64,000 nucleotides of DNA from JBFMHP01 sp040752855 (GCA_040752855.1 JBFMHP010000025.1:62001-126000); one strand, 5' to 3'. Positions 1-9,646 are shown, counted from the stretch's first letter. Made by a program: numbers and translations. Notes: generated by a model not told the origin, from the letters alone.

Positions 1-1991
1 CGCAGCGACATGACGTGGCCTTGTTGATCGGTGTAGGCGCCGTCGAACGGCAGATACAGGGCAAGGTTGTCGCTGGGCACGGTGGTTTTGACTTCCACTG
101 TTTCAGGACGGCTCGCCGCGAGGCGGCTATCGTAGGCGATGATGGCGACTTGGAACGTGCCGCTGGTGCCGTAGGTGTGGTTGACGGTCATGCTCGCGCC
201 GCCGCTCCAGGGGATTTCCTCGACCGTGCCGTCCTTCCAGTCGATGACGAGTTTTGCCACACGGTCATCGGCGTCGGCCGCGTTGACGTTGAGGGTTACC
301 TTGAAGCCGTCGTTGTCGGTGGTGACGCCGGTGATCACGGGGATCTCGTTGCGCGGACGATCCTGCGGATGCGTGCCCGCGCGCCACTCCTCCAGGTCGC
401 TGGCGCCATCCTCATCCGTATCGGCGATCAGGGGATTGGAGTATACGCGCACTTGCGCATTGTTGAGCGTGATGTCCCAGCCGCCGACTTCCATTGAGTC
501 CGACAAGCCATCGCCATCCGTGTCCGGGTTGTCGATATCGGTGCCGTAGAGCAATTCGGTGCGATTGCCGAGGCCGTCGCGATCGTCGTCCTGGATATAC
601 ACCAAATGCAAGGTATGGCCCTTTTGCAATTGGATGTTGTCAAAGTCGTAGGCGCTCAGAATCAGGTTGTAATAATCCGTCTTGCTGGATACGCCGCCCT
701 CCGTGGGGTAGGTGTGGGTGAGTATCCAATACGCGTTCTTCCTCGAGCTCATCTCTTGATTGCGCACGCTCGTCACGCCGCGGAATGAATCGCTGGCCTG
801 GGTGTCGGTGCCGTGCACCCAAGAACCCGAGCCTGTCGTATAGGGAATGCGCAGGATCTCCTCGAACACTTGCTTGGCTGAGACGCCGGGATGCGCTTGA
901 TCCAGCACCGTGGCCACGCGGTAAGTCTCCACCGGCCGGTCCAGTCCGAAGTCGATGATCACCTGTGCGGTGCGCGCGTTGATGTCGGTGCTCGCCAGCT
1001 CGAAGGATACCTCACCGTTGCCCTCCAGTGTGCCGACCACCGGTGCGATCACCAGGTTGGAGGAGTCGCGCAGCAGTTGCTTGAGGGTGTCGATGTTCAC
1101 GTTGGCGCCGAAGGTCAGCGGCGGCGTGGTTTCATTCGGTGTGAGCGTCACTTCGGGAAAAACGGCGGGGCCGCCGGAGGGGAAGAACGTCAGGTTCGCG
1201 ACCGGCTGTACGCGCGTGGGGTCGAGGGGATTGCCGACATAGGCCGAGAGCGTGAGATCCTTGAGTTTATAGGCGATGTCGCTATTGTTGGTGATGCGCA
1301 CCGTGGTCTGTATCTCGCCGCCTTCTACGGTCACGGTTTGCGAGCTCTCGCGGTTTTCGATGTCGGTCAGCGCCTGGTTGTTTTCCTGTTGATGTTCCTG
1401 CGACCAATTGGTGGAGGTCTCGTTGGTGGAGGCGTAGGAGAACTGATATCCCAGGGTCGCGCCGACCGAGGTGCCGCCGGTCAAGCCGAATTCGTGCTGC
1501 ACGCTTACCTCGACACTGGCAGTGTGTGTCATCTCCACGCTGTGGCTGTTGCTGCCGCCCCAGTTTCGGGTCTCGATGGTCGAGGTACCCGCGGTGCGCT
1601 CGGTCCCGACCGTCAGGCCGGTCGTATTGCCCTCGGTGTAGCGCATGGCGAAGTTCGGCGCGCTGGTGAGCGCGATATCCACTTTGGGCGCGTCGGCGAT
1701 GAGCGGATTGAACTGGAAGTTGTTGGTCTGCGCGGAAAACGCCTTGGTGATGATTTCCTCGTAATCATCGAACCCATCGCCGTCGGTGTCCCGCACCTCG
1801 GGGTTGGTGCGATAGGTGTTGATCTCGAGTTCGTCGCTCAGGCCGTCACCGTCACTGTCTTGATTGACGCTGGCGGGGGGATTGGACGGGCCGTTGTCGG
1901 CGCCGTCGCCGCCGTTGAGGCAGCCGGCAAGGCCCAGGACGGGCAGAAGTGCCGCCAAGGCTGTTGCTTGTGAGAATTTTTTCGTGTCCAT
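1..1991 (-). CDS. Protective-antigen-like calcium-binding lipoprotein, 3' end cut by window edge
   Basis: At least 663 residues run without a stop to base 1. The N-terminus has a signal peptide ending in lipobox LAGC (Cys24), so this is probably a lipoprotein. DxDxDG calcium loops follow at about residues 45-56 and 68-79. The stretch at about 95-390 then resembles binary-toxin B / anthrax protective antigen: NPLIADAPKVDI corresponds to HPLVAAYPIVHV of that toxin, followed by a Ser/Thr/Gly-rich amphipathic stretch like the pore loop, and AQVIIDFGLDRPVETYRVA corresponds to its TARIIFNGKDLNLVERRIA. More DxDxDG loops lie near 465, 487 and 522, then a PKD-like beta domain (about 540-630) and the start of a LamG-like domain. 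No N-terminal PA14 domain is present. ATG at 1991 is chosen because it begins the signal peptide; the Shine-Dalgarno is weak. The toxin-B similarity was recognised by eye from remembered sequence; calcium binding is inferred from motifs. Confidence 0.75.
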   Translation of the reverse strand, partial: MDTKKFSQATALAALLPVLGLAGCLNGGDGADNGPSNPPASVNQDSDGDGLSDELEINTYRTNPEVRDTDGDGFDDYEEIITKAFSAQTNNFQFNPLIADAPKVDIALTSAPNFAMRYTEGNTTGLTVGTERTAGTSTIETRNWGGSNSHSVEMTHTASVEVSVQHEFGLTGGTSVGATLGYQFSYASTNETSTNWSQEHQQENNQALTDIENRESSQTVTVEGGEIQTTVRITNNSDIAYKLKDLTLSAYVGNPLDPTRVQPVANLTFFPSGGPAVFPEVTLTPNETTPPLTFGANVNIDTLKQLLRDSSNLVIAPVVGTLEGNGEVSFELASTDINARTAQVIIDFGLDRPVETYRVATVLDQAHPGVSAKQVFEEILRIPYTTGSGSWVHGTDTQASDSFRGVTSVRNQEMSSRKNAYWILTHTYPTEGGVSSKTDYYNLILSAYDFDNIQLQKGHTLHLVYIQDDDRDGLGNRTELLYGTDIDNPDTDGDGLSDSMEVGGWDITLNNAQVRVYSNPLIADTDEDGASDLEEWRAGTHPQDRPRNEIPVITGVTTDNDGFKVTLNVNAADADDRVAKLVIDWKDGTVEEIPWSGGASMTVNHTYGTSGTFQVAIIAYDSRLAASRPETVEVKTTVPSDNLALYLPFDGAYTDQQGHVMSL

Positions 1992-2183
1992 ATTTCATTG
2001 CCTTTTGGTTTTGGTGGTTTAGAGCCAGCGCGATGTTAGCGGGAAAGGAAGGGGGCAAAAATATGACAAAAGTCATAGGCGCCTGGGCCAACTACGATTG
2101 CAATGAAAAATCCGGGATAAAGCCGTCTGATTGTGTAATGATGCGAACTTCTGAAACAGGTCGTCTTTGGGAATGGATGCACG

Positions 2184-2792
2184 ATGAAAATACTTCTTGT
2201 CGATGATCATGCCCTGTTCCGCGCCGGCATGCGTTATGTGTTGCGTGAACTGGATGAAGCCGTGGAGCTGCTCGAAGCACCCGACTGCGATGCAGCGCAA
2301 CGGCTGGCGGATGAGAGTGTGTCGCTGGTGTTGATGGATTTGTTGCTGCCCGGCACCGATGGTTTGCGAGGTCTATCGCAGTGCCGCGAACGTTTGCCGG
2401 ATACGCCGGTGGTGATGCTTTCGGCCGTCGAGGATCTCGACCGGGTCGAGCGCGCGATGCGCCTCGGCGCGCGCGGATACATTTCTAAATCCGCCAATAG
2501 CGATACTATGCTGGGTGCCTTGCGGCAGGTTCTGGCGGGCGAGATTTATCTGCCATGGGCTATAGAGCCGGCGCGTGAGAGTGAGGAAGTACAGCCTCTG
2601 ACGCCGCGCCAGATCGAGGTGCTGCACCTGTTGGCGCGTGGCGCTTCGAACAAGGAAATCGCGCGGGCGCTGGGTGTTGCGGAAGGTACCGTGCGCATCC
2701 ATGTGACCGCCATCCTCCGCGCATTGAATGTGCGAAACCGTGGCCAAGCGGCGTATGCGGGCGTTCGCGCGGGATTGATCACGGAACCGTGA
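2184..2792 (+). CDS. NarL/FixJ-family response regulator
   Basis: A 202-residue two-component regulator. The receiver domain (1-115) has acidic pocket D7/D8, phospho-acceptor D52 (in VLMDLLLPG) and switch K102. A LuxR-type helix-turn-helix fills about 138-198 (LTPRQIEVLHLLARG, then GTVRIHVTAIL). Length and layout are standard. It is convergent with the histidine kinase at 2779-4116, and the two genes overlap by 14 bp at their 3' ends, so they are probably cognate although not co-transcribed. The 192-bp gap upstream separates it from the divergent protective-antigen-like lipoprotein, which makes that gene a plausible target; this is inference. Confidence 0.93.
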   Translation: MKILLVDDHALFRAGMRYVLRELDEAVELLEAPDCDAAQRLADESVSLVLMDLLLPGTDGLRGLSQCRERLPDTPVVMLSAVEDLDRVERAMRLGARGYISKSANSDTMLGALRQVLAGEIYLPWAIEPARESEEVQPLTPRQIEVLHLLARGASNKEIARALGVAEGTVRIHVTAILRALNVRNRGQAAYAGVRAGLITEP

Positions 2793-4116
2793 GCGGGGTG
2801 GTGGTCAATTCGATGGCAAACATCGAACCCTTGCCGAGCCGAGATGCGACCTGCACACGATGACCTAGCAATTGCGCCATCCGCTCCACGATGGCTAGGC
2901 CCAACCCCTGTCCCTTTTCGCGTCCATCGTGACTTTCGACCCGGTAGAATTCCCTGAAGATCGCGCTCAACTGATCGGGCGCGATGCCGATGCCGCTGTC
3001 CCACACCTCGATCCGGGATTGGCCGTTGCGTAAACGCACCCCCACCACCACGCCGCCGACGTCGGTATAGCGAATGGCATTCGAGATCAGATTGCACAAG
3101 ATGCGCTCCAGCATCACCGGATCGCTGCGCACCCGGTGGTGGCTGCCCCGTACGCTGAGCCGCAGCCCCTTCCTGTGCGCTTGCAGCATGAAATCGTTGC
3201 GCAGCTTATTCAACAGCGGCTGGAGCGGAAAATCGATCCATGCGGGAGTGATGGGTTGTGTGTCCAGCTTGGAGATATCCATCAGCGATACGATCATTTC
3301 CTGCATTGCGGCGCTGGACTCGCGCATCACCTCGACCAGCTCGTGCGATTCCCGGTCGCTTACGCGCCGCTCCAGCGCGTCGAGGAAAAGATCCAGCGCA
3401 TGCAGAGGCTGGCGCAAATCGTGGCTGGCCGCGGCGAGAAATTTCGACTTGGCGATGCTGGCCTGTTCCACTACGGCCTTTTGCTCCGTCACTTGTTCCA
3501 CTACGGCCTTTTGCTCCGTCACTTGAAACCGTAACCGCTGTGATTCCTCGAAGATGCGGTAGAGACGGCTGGAGAAAGTCAGCATGGTGACGACGTAAAA
3601 AACGCCGGTAAGCGCCAAGGCGCTAGTGATGCCGCTGCCTTGCTCGGCGAGACGGATCAAGATCAGCGAGGCGGGCAAAAAATAGGCATAAACCGCCGGC
3701 AGATAAACGGAAAAAACCGCCACTGCCCCTGCACTCATAGCCAGCGTCATCATGATCAGCAGGAGTTGGTGCGGCAAGGAATGTTCCGGGAACAAAAAAA
3801 ATCCGCCGATTCCCCACAAGCCACCGGCCAAGGCAGAAAAGGCGATGGCGAGATAACGCCAGCGCGCGGTATACGCCAAGCGCTCGCGTCTTTTCCAGAA
3901 ATACAGCGCTGCCGCGGCCCGGACCGTCATCATCACCAGCAAAACGCCGTACCAGATGCCTAGCTTCCAATGTGGCACCACATCCCACAGGGCGACCATG
4001 GCCACGCTGCCTACCGCCACCGTTCCCAAGACGGCAGTTGCCGTCTGCCGGTAGACGGCGCGAATCTGCTCGGCGAGTATATGCCGGGCTTCGAGCGAGA
4101 AAGTAGATTGCGTCAT
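2779..4116 (-). CDS. Membrane sensor histidine kinase
   Basis: A 445-residue kinase. About six hydrophobic segments (25-185) form a membrane sensor with no large periplasmic loop. A short coiled linker contains a perfect ten-residue duplication (199-208 and 209-218). The HisKA box has H232 in ASHDLRQPLHAL, and a HATPase_c domain has N box (NLISNAIRYTD), G1 (DSGIGIAP) and G2 (GQGLGLAIVERM). The SHDLRQPLHAL form is typical of kinases paired with NarL-type regulators. Probable partner is the convergent regulator at 2184-2792. No receiver domain is fused. The start codon lacks a good ribosome binding site. Confidence 0.92.
   Translation of the reverse strand: MTQSTFSLEARHILAEQIRAVYRQTATAVLGTVAVGSVAMVALWDVVPHWKLGIWYGVLLVMMTVRAAAALYFWKRRERLAYTARWRYLAIAFSALAGGLWGIGGFFLFPEHSLPHQLLLIMMTLAMSAGAVAVFSVYLPAVYAYFLPASLILIRLAEQGSGITSALALTGVFYVVTMLTFSSRLYRIFEESQRLRFQVTEQKAVVEQVTEQKAVVEQASIAKSKFLAAASHDLRQPLHALDLFLDALERRVSDRESHELVEVMRESSAAMQEMIVSLMDISKLDTQPITPAWIDFPLQPLLNKLRNDFMLQAHRKGLRLSVRGSHHRVRSDPVMLERILCNLISNAIRYTDVGGVVVGVRLRNGQSRIEVWDSGIGIAPDQLSAIFREFYRVESHDGREKGQGLGLAIVERMAQLLGHRVQVASRLGKGSMFAIELTTTPLTVP
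3464..3523 (-). repeat. Perfect 30-bp tandem duplication inside the kinase gene
   Basis: Bases 3464-3493 and 3494-3523 are identical 30-bp units. They encode two in-frame copies of VTEQKAVVEQ in the linker between the last membrane helix and the HisKA helix. Identity at DNA level, including third positions, indicates a recent duplication or slippage product. The unit length of 10 residues is not a multiple of the 7-residue coiled-coil period, so adding or losing a copy would rotate the signalling helix. Confidence 0.9.
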
Positions 4117-4353
4117 GAGCGGGCAGCCAGGTTCATCGGAATGGGGATGAATCTACTGCGAAAGCGGGTGGGCGTCCATGCGCACGTAATGAAAGCGGAT
4201 AGATTTCAGCTCACGGCGAAGATAGCGCGATGCGGGGAGTAGTTGCGGAGGGGTTGCAACGAAACCGTGCGACTCACTTTTCCTTGGCATGCCCGGTTGA
4301 TCAACGGAATCCCGTGCGTGCCATTGCCGCGATTGTTTGCGAAAAATTCGGGG

Positions 4354-4737
4354 TTAGGTTGATTGTTGCTTGTGCTCTTCGATGAGTGCGGCGAGTTCGC
4401 GGTCGAGCAGGGCTTCCTCGCCCAGGTTGAGTTCAATCAGCCGGCGCAGGTGGGTGATGCTGTCCAAGCCGATGTGCAGGCAGTGCAGGCCGACGTGATC
4501 CTGCGCGGTGTGGGCGACTTCGATCTCCATGCGGATGATCGATTCGTGGTCGCCGAGGTCCAGTTCCATGAGGAAATGCTCGCCACGAGCGGCATTCCAG
4601 TTTTTGGGGCGGTCGATCAGTGCGCCCTTGAGGGAGATGTCCAGCAGCGGGGTGTGCCAGCTGCCCGTGGCGTTCACCAGGTGGGCGGTGATGTGGAAAG
4701 GGATGCGGGTAAATTTCCTTCTTTCGGGCGCGCTCAT
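4354..4737 (-). CDS. PilZ domain protein
   Basis: A 127-residue single-domain protein with both halves of the PilZ cyclic-di-GMP signature: the RxxxR element near the N-terminus (ERRKFTRIPF) and the (D/N)xSxxG element (DISLKGALI). No signal peptide or membrane segment, so cytoplasmic. The last 30 residues are helical and charged. It stands alone between the kinase and dapE. The EAL/HDOD protein at 32842 is the only other cyclic-di-GMP-related gene here, and its EAL domain looks degenerate. The effector target is unknown. Confidence 0.9.
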   Translation of the reverse strand: MSAPERRKFTRIPFHITAHLVNATGSWHTPLLDISLKGALIDRPKNWNAARGEHFLMELDLGDHESIIRMEIEVAHTAQDHVGLHCLHIGLDSITHLRRLIELNLGEEALLDRELAALIEEHKQQST

Positions 4738-4781
4738 GGATTCACCGTTGATTCTTATGGGTTAAAAGGGAAGCTGTCCGT

Positions 4782-5921
4782 TTATTCATCGGCCTCCAGG
4801 AGATTTTCTAAAATCTTCCGGTAAATATCCGTGAGGAGGTCCAGGTCGGCCGCCGCCACGCATTCGTTGACCTTGTGGATGGTGGCGTTGACCGGGCCGA
4901 GCTCGATCACCTGGGCCCCGGTGGGAGCGATGAAGCGGCCGTCCGAGGTGCCGCCTGAGGTGGACAGCTCGGTGGTCAGGCCGGTCACGTCCCGGATCGC
5001 CCGGCTGACGGCATCCACCAGCGTGCCCTTCGGGGTGAGAAACGGCTTGCCGGAGAGGCTCCATTCCAGATCATAGTCCAGCTTGTGCTTATCCAGGATG
5101 GCGGCGACGCGTTGCTGGAGTTGCTCGTGGGTGGTCTCGGTGGAGTAGCGGAAGTTGAAGATGACCTCGACCTCGCCGGGGATCACGTTCGTTGCCCCGG
5201 TGCCGCCCTTGATGTTGGAGATCTGAAACGAGGTGGCGGGGAAGAATTCATTGCCGCGATCCCATTCGATGCCGGCGAGTTCGGCCAGTGCGGGGGCGGC
5301 GCGGTGGATCGGATTGACGGCCAGGTGCGGGTAGGCGACATGGCCCTGCACGCCCTTGACGATGAGCCGTCCGCCCAAGGAGCCGCGGCGGCCGTTCTTG
5401 ATGACATCGCCGACCTTAGCAGTACTGGTCGGTTCGCCGACGAGGCAACTGTCGATCTGGATGCCCGTTTGGCTGAGATGTTCCACCACCTTGACCGTGC
5501 CGTTGATCGAGGGGCCTTCCTCGTCGCTGGTGATCAGAAAGCCGATCGAGCCGCGATGATTTGGGTGTTCGGTGACGAACCGTTCGCAGGCCACCACCAT
5601 GGCGGCCAGGCTGCCTTTCATGTCGGCGGCGCCGCGCCCGTAGAGCAGGCCGTCGCGGATCGTCGGTTCAAACGGGGGTGTCTGCCACGCCGGGGCCGGA
5701 CCGGGGGGAACTACATCACTGTGGCCGGCAAAGGCGAACAACGGCGCCTCATCACCACGGCGCGCCCAGAAGTTGTTCACCTCGCCGAAGGGCAGGTGTT
5801 CGACGGTAAAACCGATCGCTTCCAGGCGTTTGATCATCAGCTCGTGGCAGCCGGCGTCATCGGGGGTTACCGAGGGGCAGGCGATCAGTTGTTTGGCGAG
5901 GTCGAGGGTGGCTGAGGTCAT
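4782..5921 (-). CDS. dapE: Succinyl-diaminopimelate desuccinylase
   Basis: Hydrolyses N-succinyl-LL-2,6-diaminopimelate to LL-diaminopimelate and succinate in lysine and peptidoglycan precursor synthesis. The M20 di-zinc peptidase motifs are clear: AFAGHSDVVPPG (metal His and catalytic Asp), GRGAADMKGSLAAMV, SDEEGPSINGT (catalytic Glu) and LVGEPTS. The C-terminal GGTSDGRFIAPTGAQVIELG and NATIHKVNE match DapE closely. ATG at 5921 gives 379 residues, the family length; the reading frame stays open another 41 codons upstream, but that extension does not match the family. It lies in the same direction as dapD and dapC but is separated from them by mgtE and a PEP-CTERM gene. Confidence 0.96.
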   Translation of the reverse strand: MTSATLDLAKQLIACPSVTPDDAGCHELMIKRLEAIGFTVEHLPFGEVNNFWARRGDEAPLFAFAGHSDVVPPGPAPAWQTPPFEPTIRDGLLYGRGAADMKGSLAAMVVACERFVTEHPNHRGSIGFLITSDEEGPSINGTVKVVEHLSQTGIQIDSCLVGEPTSTAKVGDVIKNGRRGSLGGRLIVKGVQGHVAYPHLAVNPIHRAAPALAELAGIEWDRGNEFFPATSFQISNIKGGTGATNVIPGEVEVIFNFRYSTETTHEQLQQRVAAILDKHKLDYDLEWSLSGKPFLTPKGTLVDAVSRAIRDVTGLTTELSTSGGTSDGRFIAPTGAQVIELGPVNATIHKVNECVAAADLDLLTDIYRKILENLLEADE

Positions 5922-6169
5922 GTCGTGTCTTTGCATTCTTGTGGTCACGGGAGTCGACAAGGATAACATTTTTCCGGTCGCGCCGTGATCGCTCTCCCTG
6001 GTGACTGCGAAAGGAAGCGTTGCGTGTTGTAAAAGATCATACAAGTTGCCATAGTCAGCTTGTCAGTGTCGCGGGGCTTGTATATCCTGCCTCCCGCCTG
6101 CATGGAAGAAATCCCCGCTGATCCAGCGCGCGGGCGCCTCGCAAAGTTCCGACACCAGAGTGTGCAGTG

Positions 6170-7537
6170 ATGAATGAAGAACTCATACCCGAGATCCCAG
6201 AGGAAACCGTCCAGCTGGTCAAGCTCGTTGTTCATCACCTGCAAGAAGATCGTGATGAAGAACTCAGCCTCTTGCTCGAACAGGTGCATGAGGCGGAGAT
6301 CGCGACCCTGCTGGAGTCACTGCGCCTCGAATACCGCCGCCGCGTCTGGCCGTTGATCCCGGTCGCCCGCCAGGGCGAGATCCTCCCGCATCTGCGCGAA
6401 GACGCGCGCGCCAGCATCCTCGATCGCATGGATCAGGAAGAGGTGCTGGCAGTCACCGAGGAGATGGAGGCCGAGGATCTGGCCGACATCATGGAGGATC
6501 TGCCGGAGGATGTCGGTGAGGCGGTGCTGGAATCGCTCGATGAGGACCGGCGCCGGCGCCTGGAGATCACCCTGAGTCTCGCCGAGGATGCCGCCGGGCG
6601 CTGGATGAGCCCCGACGTGATCAGCGTGCGCAAGGATGTCACGCTCGGCGTGGTGCTGCGTTATCTGCGCCGGCTGAAGGTGCTGCCGGTGCACACCGAC
6701 GCTCTGATGGTGACCGATGATGCGGGCCGCTACCTCGGCAAGCTTTCGCTGGCCGATGTGCTCACTTGGCCGCCCGAAACCCTGGTGGCCGATGTGATGA
6801 ACACCGAGGCCGAGCGCGTGCATGTCTATGATCATGAGCGGGACGTCGCGGGGCTGTTCGAAAAGCGCAGCTTCGCCTCGCTGGCCGTGGTCGACGATCA
6901 GGACAAATTGCTCGGGCGCATCACCGTCGATGACGCATTGGAGATCGTGCGCGATCAGGCCGATCGAGCCATGCTCGCGCGCGGCGGTTTGAAGGAAGAG
7001 GAAGACCTGTTCGCCCCCGTGCTCTCCAGCGCCAAGAGCCGCGCGATCTGGCTCGGCATCAATCTGGCCACCGTATTCCTCGCCGCCTGGGTCATCGGCC
7101 GCTTCGAGGCGGTGCTGGACAAGATCGTCGCACTGGCGATCCTGATGCCGGTGGTTGCGAGCATGGGCGGCATCGCCGGCAGTCAGACCCTGGCCCTGAC
7201 CATGCGCGGCCTCACCCTGGGGCAGGTCGGCAGCTCGAATCTCAACTGGCTGGTCAACAAGGAACTGGCGATCGGCGTGATCAACGGACTGATCTGGTCA
7301 TTGGTGATCGCCGCGGTGACCCTGCTCTGGTTCCAGGACATGGAGATCTCCATGGTCATCGCCGCGGCCATCGTGGTCAACTTGATCGCCGCCGCCGCTT
7401 CGGGCGTCTTCATCCCCGTCATCCTGCATCGCATGGGCATCGACCCGGCGATCTCCGGCGCGGTCATCTTGACCACCGTCACTGACGTGGTGGGATTCCT
7501 GAGCTTTCTTGGACTGGCGACGATGTTTTTGCTGTAA
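6170..7537 (+). CDS. mgtE: Magnesium transporter MgtE
   Basis: About 455 residues with full MgtE architecture: an N-terminal helical superhelical domain (about 15-130), two CBS domains (about 135-260) and five C-terminal membrane helices. The signature PVVASMGGIAGSQTLALTMR lies at the start of the membrane part. The protein is an inner-membrane Mg2+ channel gated by Mg2+ binding to its cytosolic domains. A GTG at 6167 directly precedes the ATG at 6170, so either may be used. A strong terminator follows immediately. A second, shorter MgtE-like protein is at 59622-60632. Confidence 0.95.
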   Translation: MNEELIPEIPEETVQLVKLVVHHLQEDRDEELSLLLEQVHEAEIATLLESLRLEYRRRVWPLIPVARQGEILPHLREDARASILDRMDQEEVLAVTEEMEAEDLADIMEDLPEDVGEAVLESLDEDRRRRLEITLSLAEDAAGRWMSPDVISVRKDVTLGVVLRYLRRLKVLPVHTDALMVTDDAGRYLGKLSLADVLTWPPETLVADVMNTEAERVHVYDHERDVAGLFEKRSFASLAVVDDQDKLLGRITVDDALEIVRDQADRAMLARGGLKEEEDLFAPVLSSAKSRAIWLGINLATVFLAAWVIGRFEAVLDKIVALAILMPVVASMGGIAGSQTLALTMRGLTLGQVGSSNLNWLVNKELAIGVINGLIWSLVIAAVTLLWFQDMEISMVIAAAIVVNLIAAAASGVFIPVILHRMGIDPAISGAVILTTVTDVVGFLSFLGLATMFLL

Positions 7538-7541
7538 AAAA

Positions 7542-7568
7542 ACCAGCCCCGCGCTGGGCGGGGCTGGT
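7542..7568. terminator. Bidirectional intrinsic terminator between mgtE and the PEP-CTERM gene
   Basis: A perfect 11-bp stem (ACCAGCCCCGC pairing with GCGGGGCTGGT) encloses a 5-base loop. It is flanked by a run of A on the left and CTTT on the right, so it can act on both converging genes. Confidence 0.85.
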
Positions 7569-7588
7569 CTTTGAGGGTCACACTGAAA

Positions 7589-8200
7589 TTATTTCTTGCG
7601 ACGGGTGGCACTGAAACCCAGCAGACCCAGTCCCAGCAAGGCCAACGAGGCCGGGGCCGGTACGCTGGAGGCTACCAGTTTGACGTCATCGATATAGCCA
7701 CCGAGTGAATCGCTGGTGCCGGACGCGCTGAATTCCAGAATGGAAGCGGCACTGGCGGCGGTGACCAGATAGTTGTAGACGGTCCAGGAGGTGTCGCCCG
7801 AGGTGGTCCCGGTAGGCGAGCCCAGCAGGGAGCCATTCCAGAACACATTGATGTAGTTGCTGCTTGCGTCCACGCCGGGACGGGGAGAGTACGCAAAGCT
7901 CAGGTTATAACTCTGGCCCGCGACAGTGGCGATGGTTTGCGCCATGCCGCTGTTGGCGTAGGAATCCAGCTCAATATGCTGGTCACCCTCGTAAGGGGAG
8001 CCCGCTACGTGATTTTGCACCTCGATGCTATGTCCCGAGGTCAGGCTCCAACCGGTGATGCTGGAAAATACCGTCCAGCTGCCATACGGCAACGCCGGAT
8101 CTTCAAATCCACCGTTGATGACCAGATTGGCGTTGGCTGTTCCGGCGGCTGCCCCCATAAGAACCAGACCAGCTAATAATGAATGACCTACCTTATTCAT
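7589..8200 (-). CDS. PEP-CTERM sorting-domain exported protein
   Basis: 203 residues. A signal peptide (about 1-24, ending TANA) leads to a beta-rich domain beginning NLVINGGFEDP, a start typical of DUF642 or carbohydrate-binding-like extracellular domains. The end is a PEP-CTERM-type anchor: Pro-rich SVPAPAS, a hydrophobic helix (LALLGLGLLGF), then basic TRRKK. Such proteins are processed by exosortase (EpsH/XrtA) and usually accompany exopolysaccharide export; no exosortase gene is in this window. GGAGAAGAAG precedes the ATG at 8200. The upstream 170 bp are noticeably AT-richer than the neighbours. Confidence 0.88.
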   Translation of the reverse strand: MNKVGHSLLAGLVLMGAAAGTANANLVINGGFEDPALPYGSWTVFSSITGWSLTSGHSIEVQNHVAGSPYEGDQHIELDSYANSGMAQTIATVAGQSYNLSFAYSPRPGVDASSNYINVFWNGSLLGSPTGTTSGDTSWTVYNYLVTAASAASILEFSASGTSDSLGGYIDDVKLVASSVPAPASLALLGLGLLGFSATRRKK

Positions 8201-8373
8201 GATGCTTCTTCTCCAAAGATTATTATTGAGTTATTGTGGCAATTTGTTGGTATGCAAAAATTGAACCATAAATATAAAGTCGATGCATGTCATGTAGTTG
8301 GATATCAATATCGGCCACGCGCGGTTGATGATTGTAAAGTATTTCGACAGTCATGGCGGAACGGGGTGAGCTG

Positions 8374-8727
8374 TCAATCCCGTGCAAGCCAGCGACTCGC
8401 ATAGTCGGTTTCATGAAAGCCGAGCAGCAATGTTTTGCCCGTGTCTACAACAGGGCGTTTGATGAGGGTGGGATGGGCCAGGAGTACCTCCACCACGGTC
8501 GACTCAGACAAATCCGCTTTTGTTTTCTCGGGTAGTTCACGCCAGGTGGTGCTGCGTTTATTCACCAACGCCTCCCAGCCCAGGGCATCGATCCAGCGCT
8601 GTAATAAGTCTTTGTCCAGGCCATCGCGGCGAAGGTCGTGAAAGCGGTAGGGCAATTGATGCGCCACCAGCCAGGTCAGGCATTTTTTGACGGTGTCGCA
8701 TTCCTTGATGCCGTAGACAGTGATCAT
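8374..8727 (-). CDS. ArsC/Spx-family reductase-like protein (YffB type)
   Basis: 117 residues of the thioredoxin-fold ArsC/Spx family. The N-terminal YGIKECDTVKKCLTWL is the YffB-type signature with Cys10, and a second Cys at 16. Further conserved features are HDLRRDGLD and RPVVDTG with the family Arg. YffB proteins lack arsenate reductase activity in known cases and their role is unclear. In E. coli yffB sits beside dapE; here it lies just downstream of dapD, again in a dap context. It could be co-transcribed with dapD and dapC. Confidence 0.87.
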   Translation of the reverse strand: MITVYGIKECDTVKKCLTWLVAHQLPYRFHDLRRDGLDKDLLQRWIDALGWEALVNKRSTTWRELPEKTKADLSESTVVEVLLAHPTLIKRPVVDTGKTLLLGFHETDYASRWLARD

Positions 8728-8787
8728 GGTGAGTGCTGAATGAAAGGATAAGAGAGTGGGGGCGCGATGCGCCCCCGGACGATGCGC

Positions 8788-9612
<825 letters not shown>

Positions 9613-9646
9613 TATTAACTCCACTTCGGATACAAGGTAAAAAGGT

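Noticed and set aside
891..1973. Long plus-strand open frame of 360 codons.
   Set aside because: It is antisense to the toxin-like lipoprotein, whose minus-strand frame has a signal peptide and calcium loops; the plus frame shows no domain.
5085..5915. Plus-strand open frame of 276 codons opposite dapE.
   Set aside because: Shadow of dapE; no ribosome binding site or domain.
5922..6169. Magnesium-responsive leader before mgtE.
   Set aside because: No M-box-like structure or long hairpins are apparent; the segment looks like an ordinary divergent promoter region.
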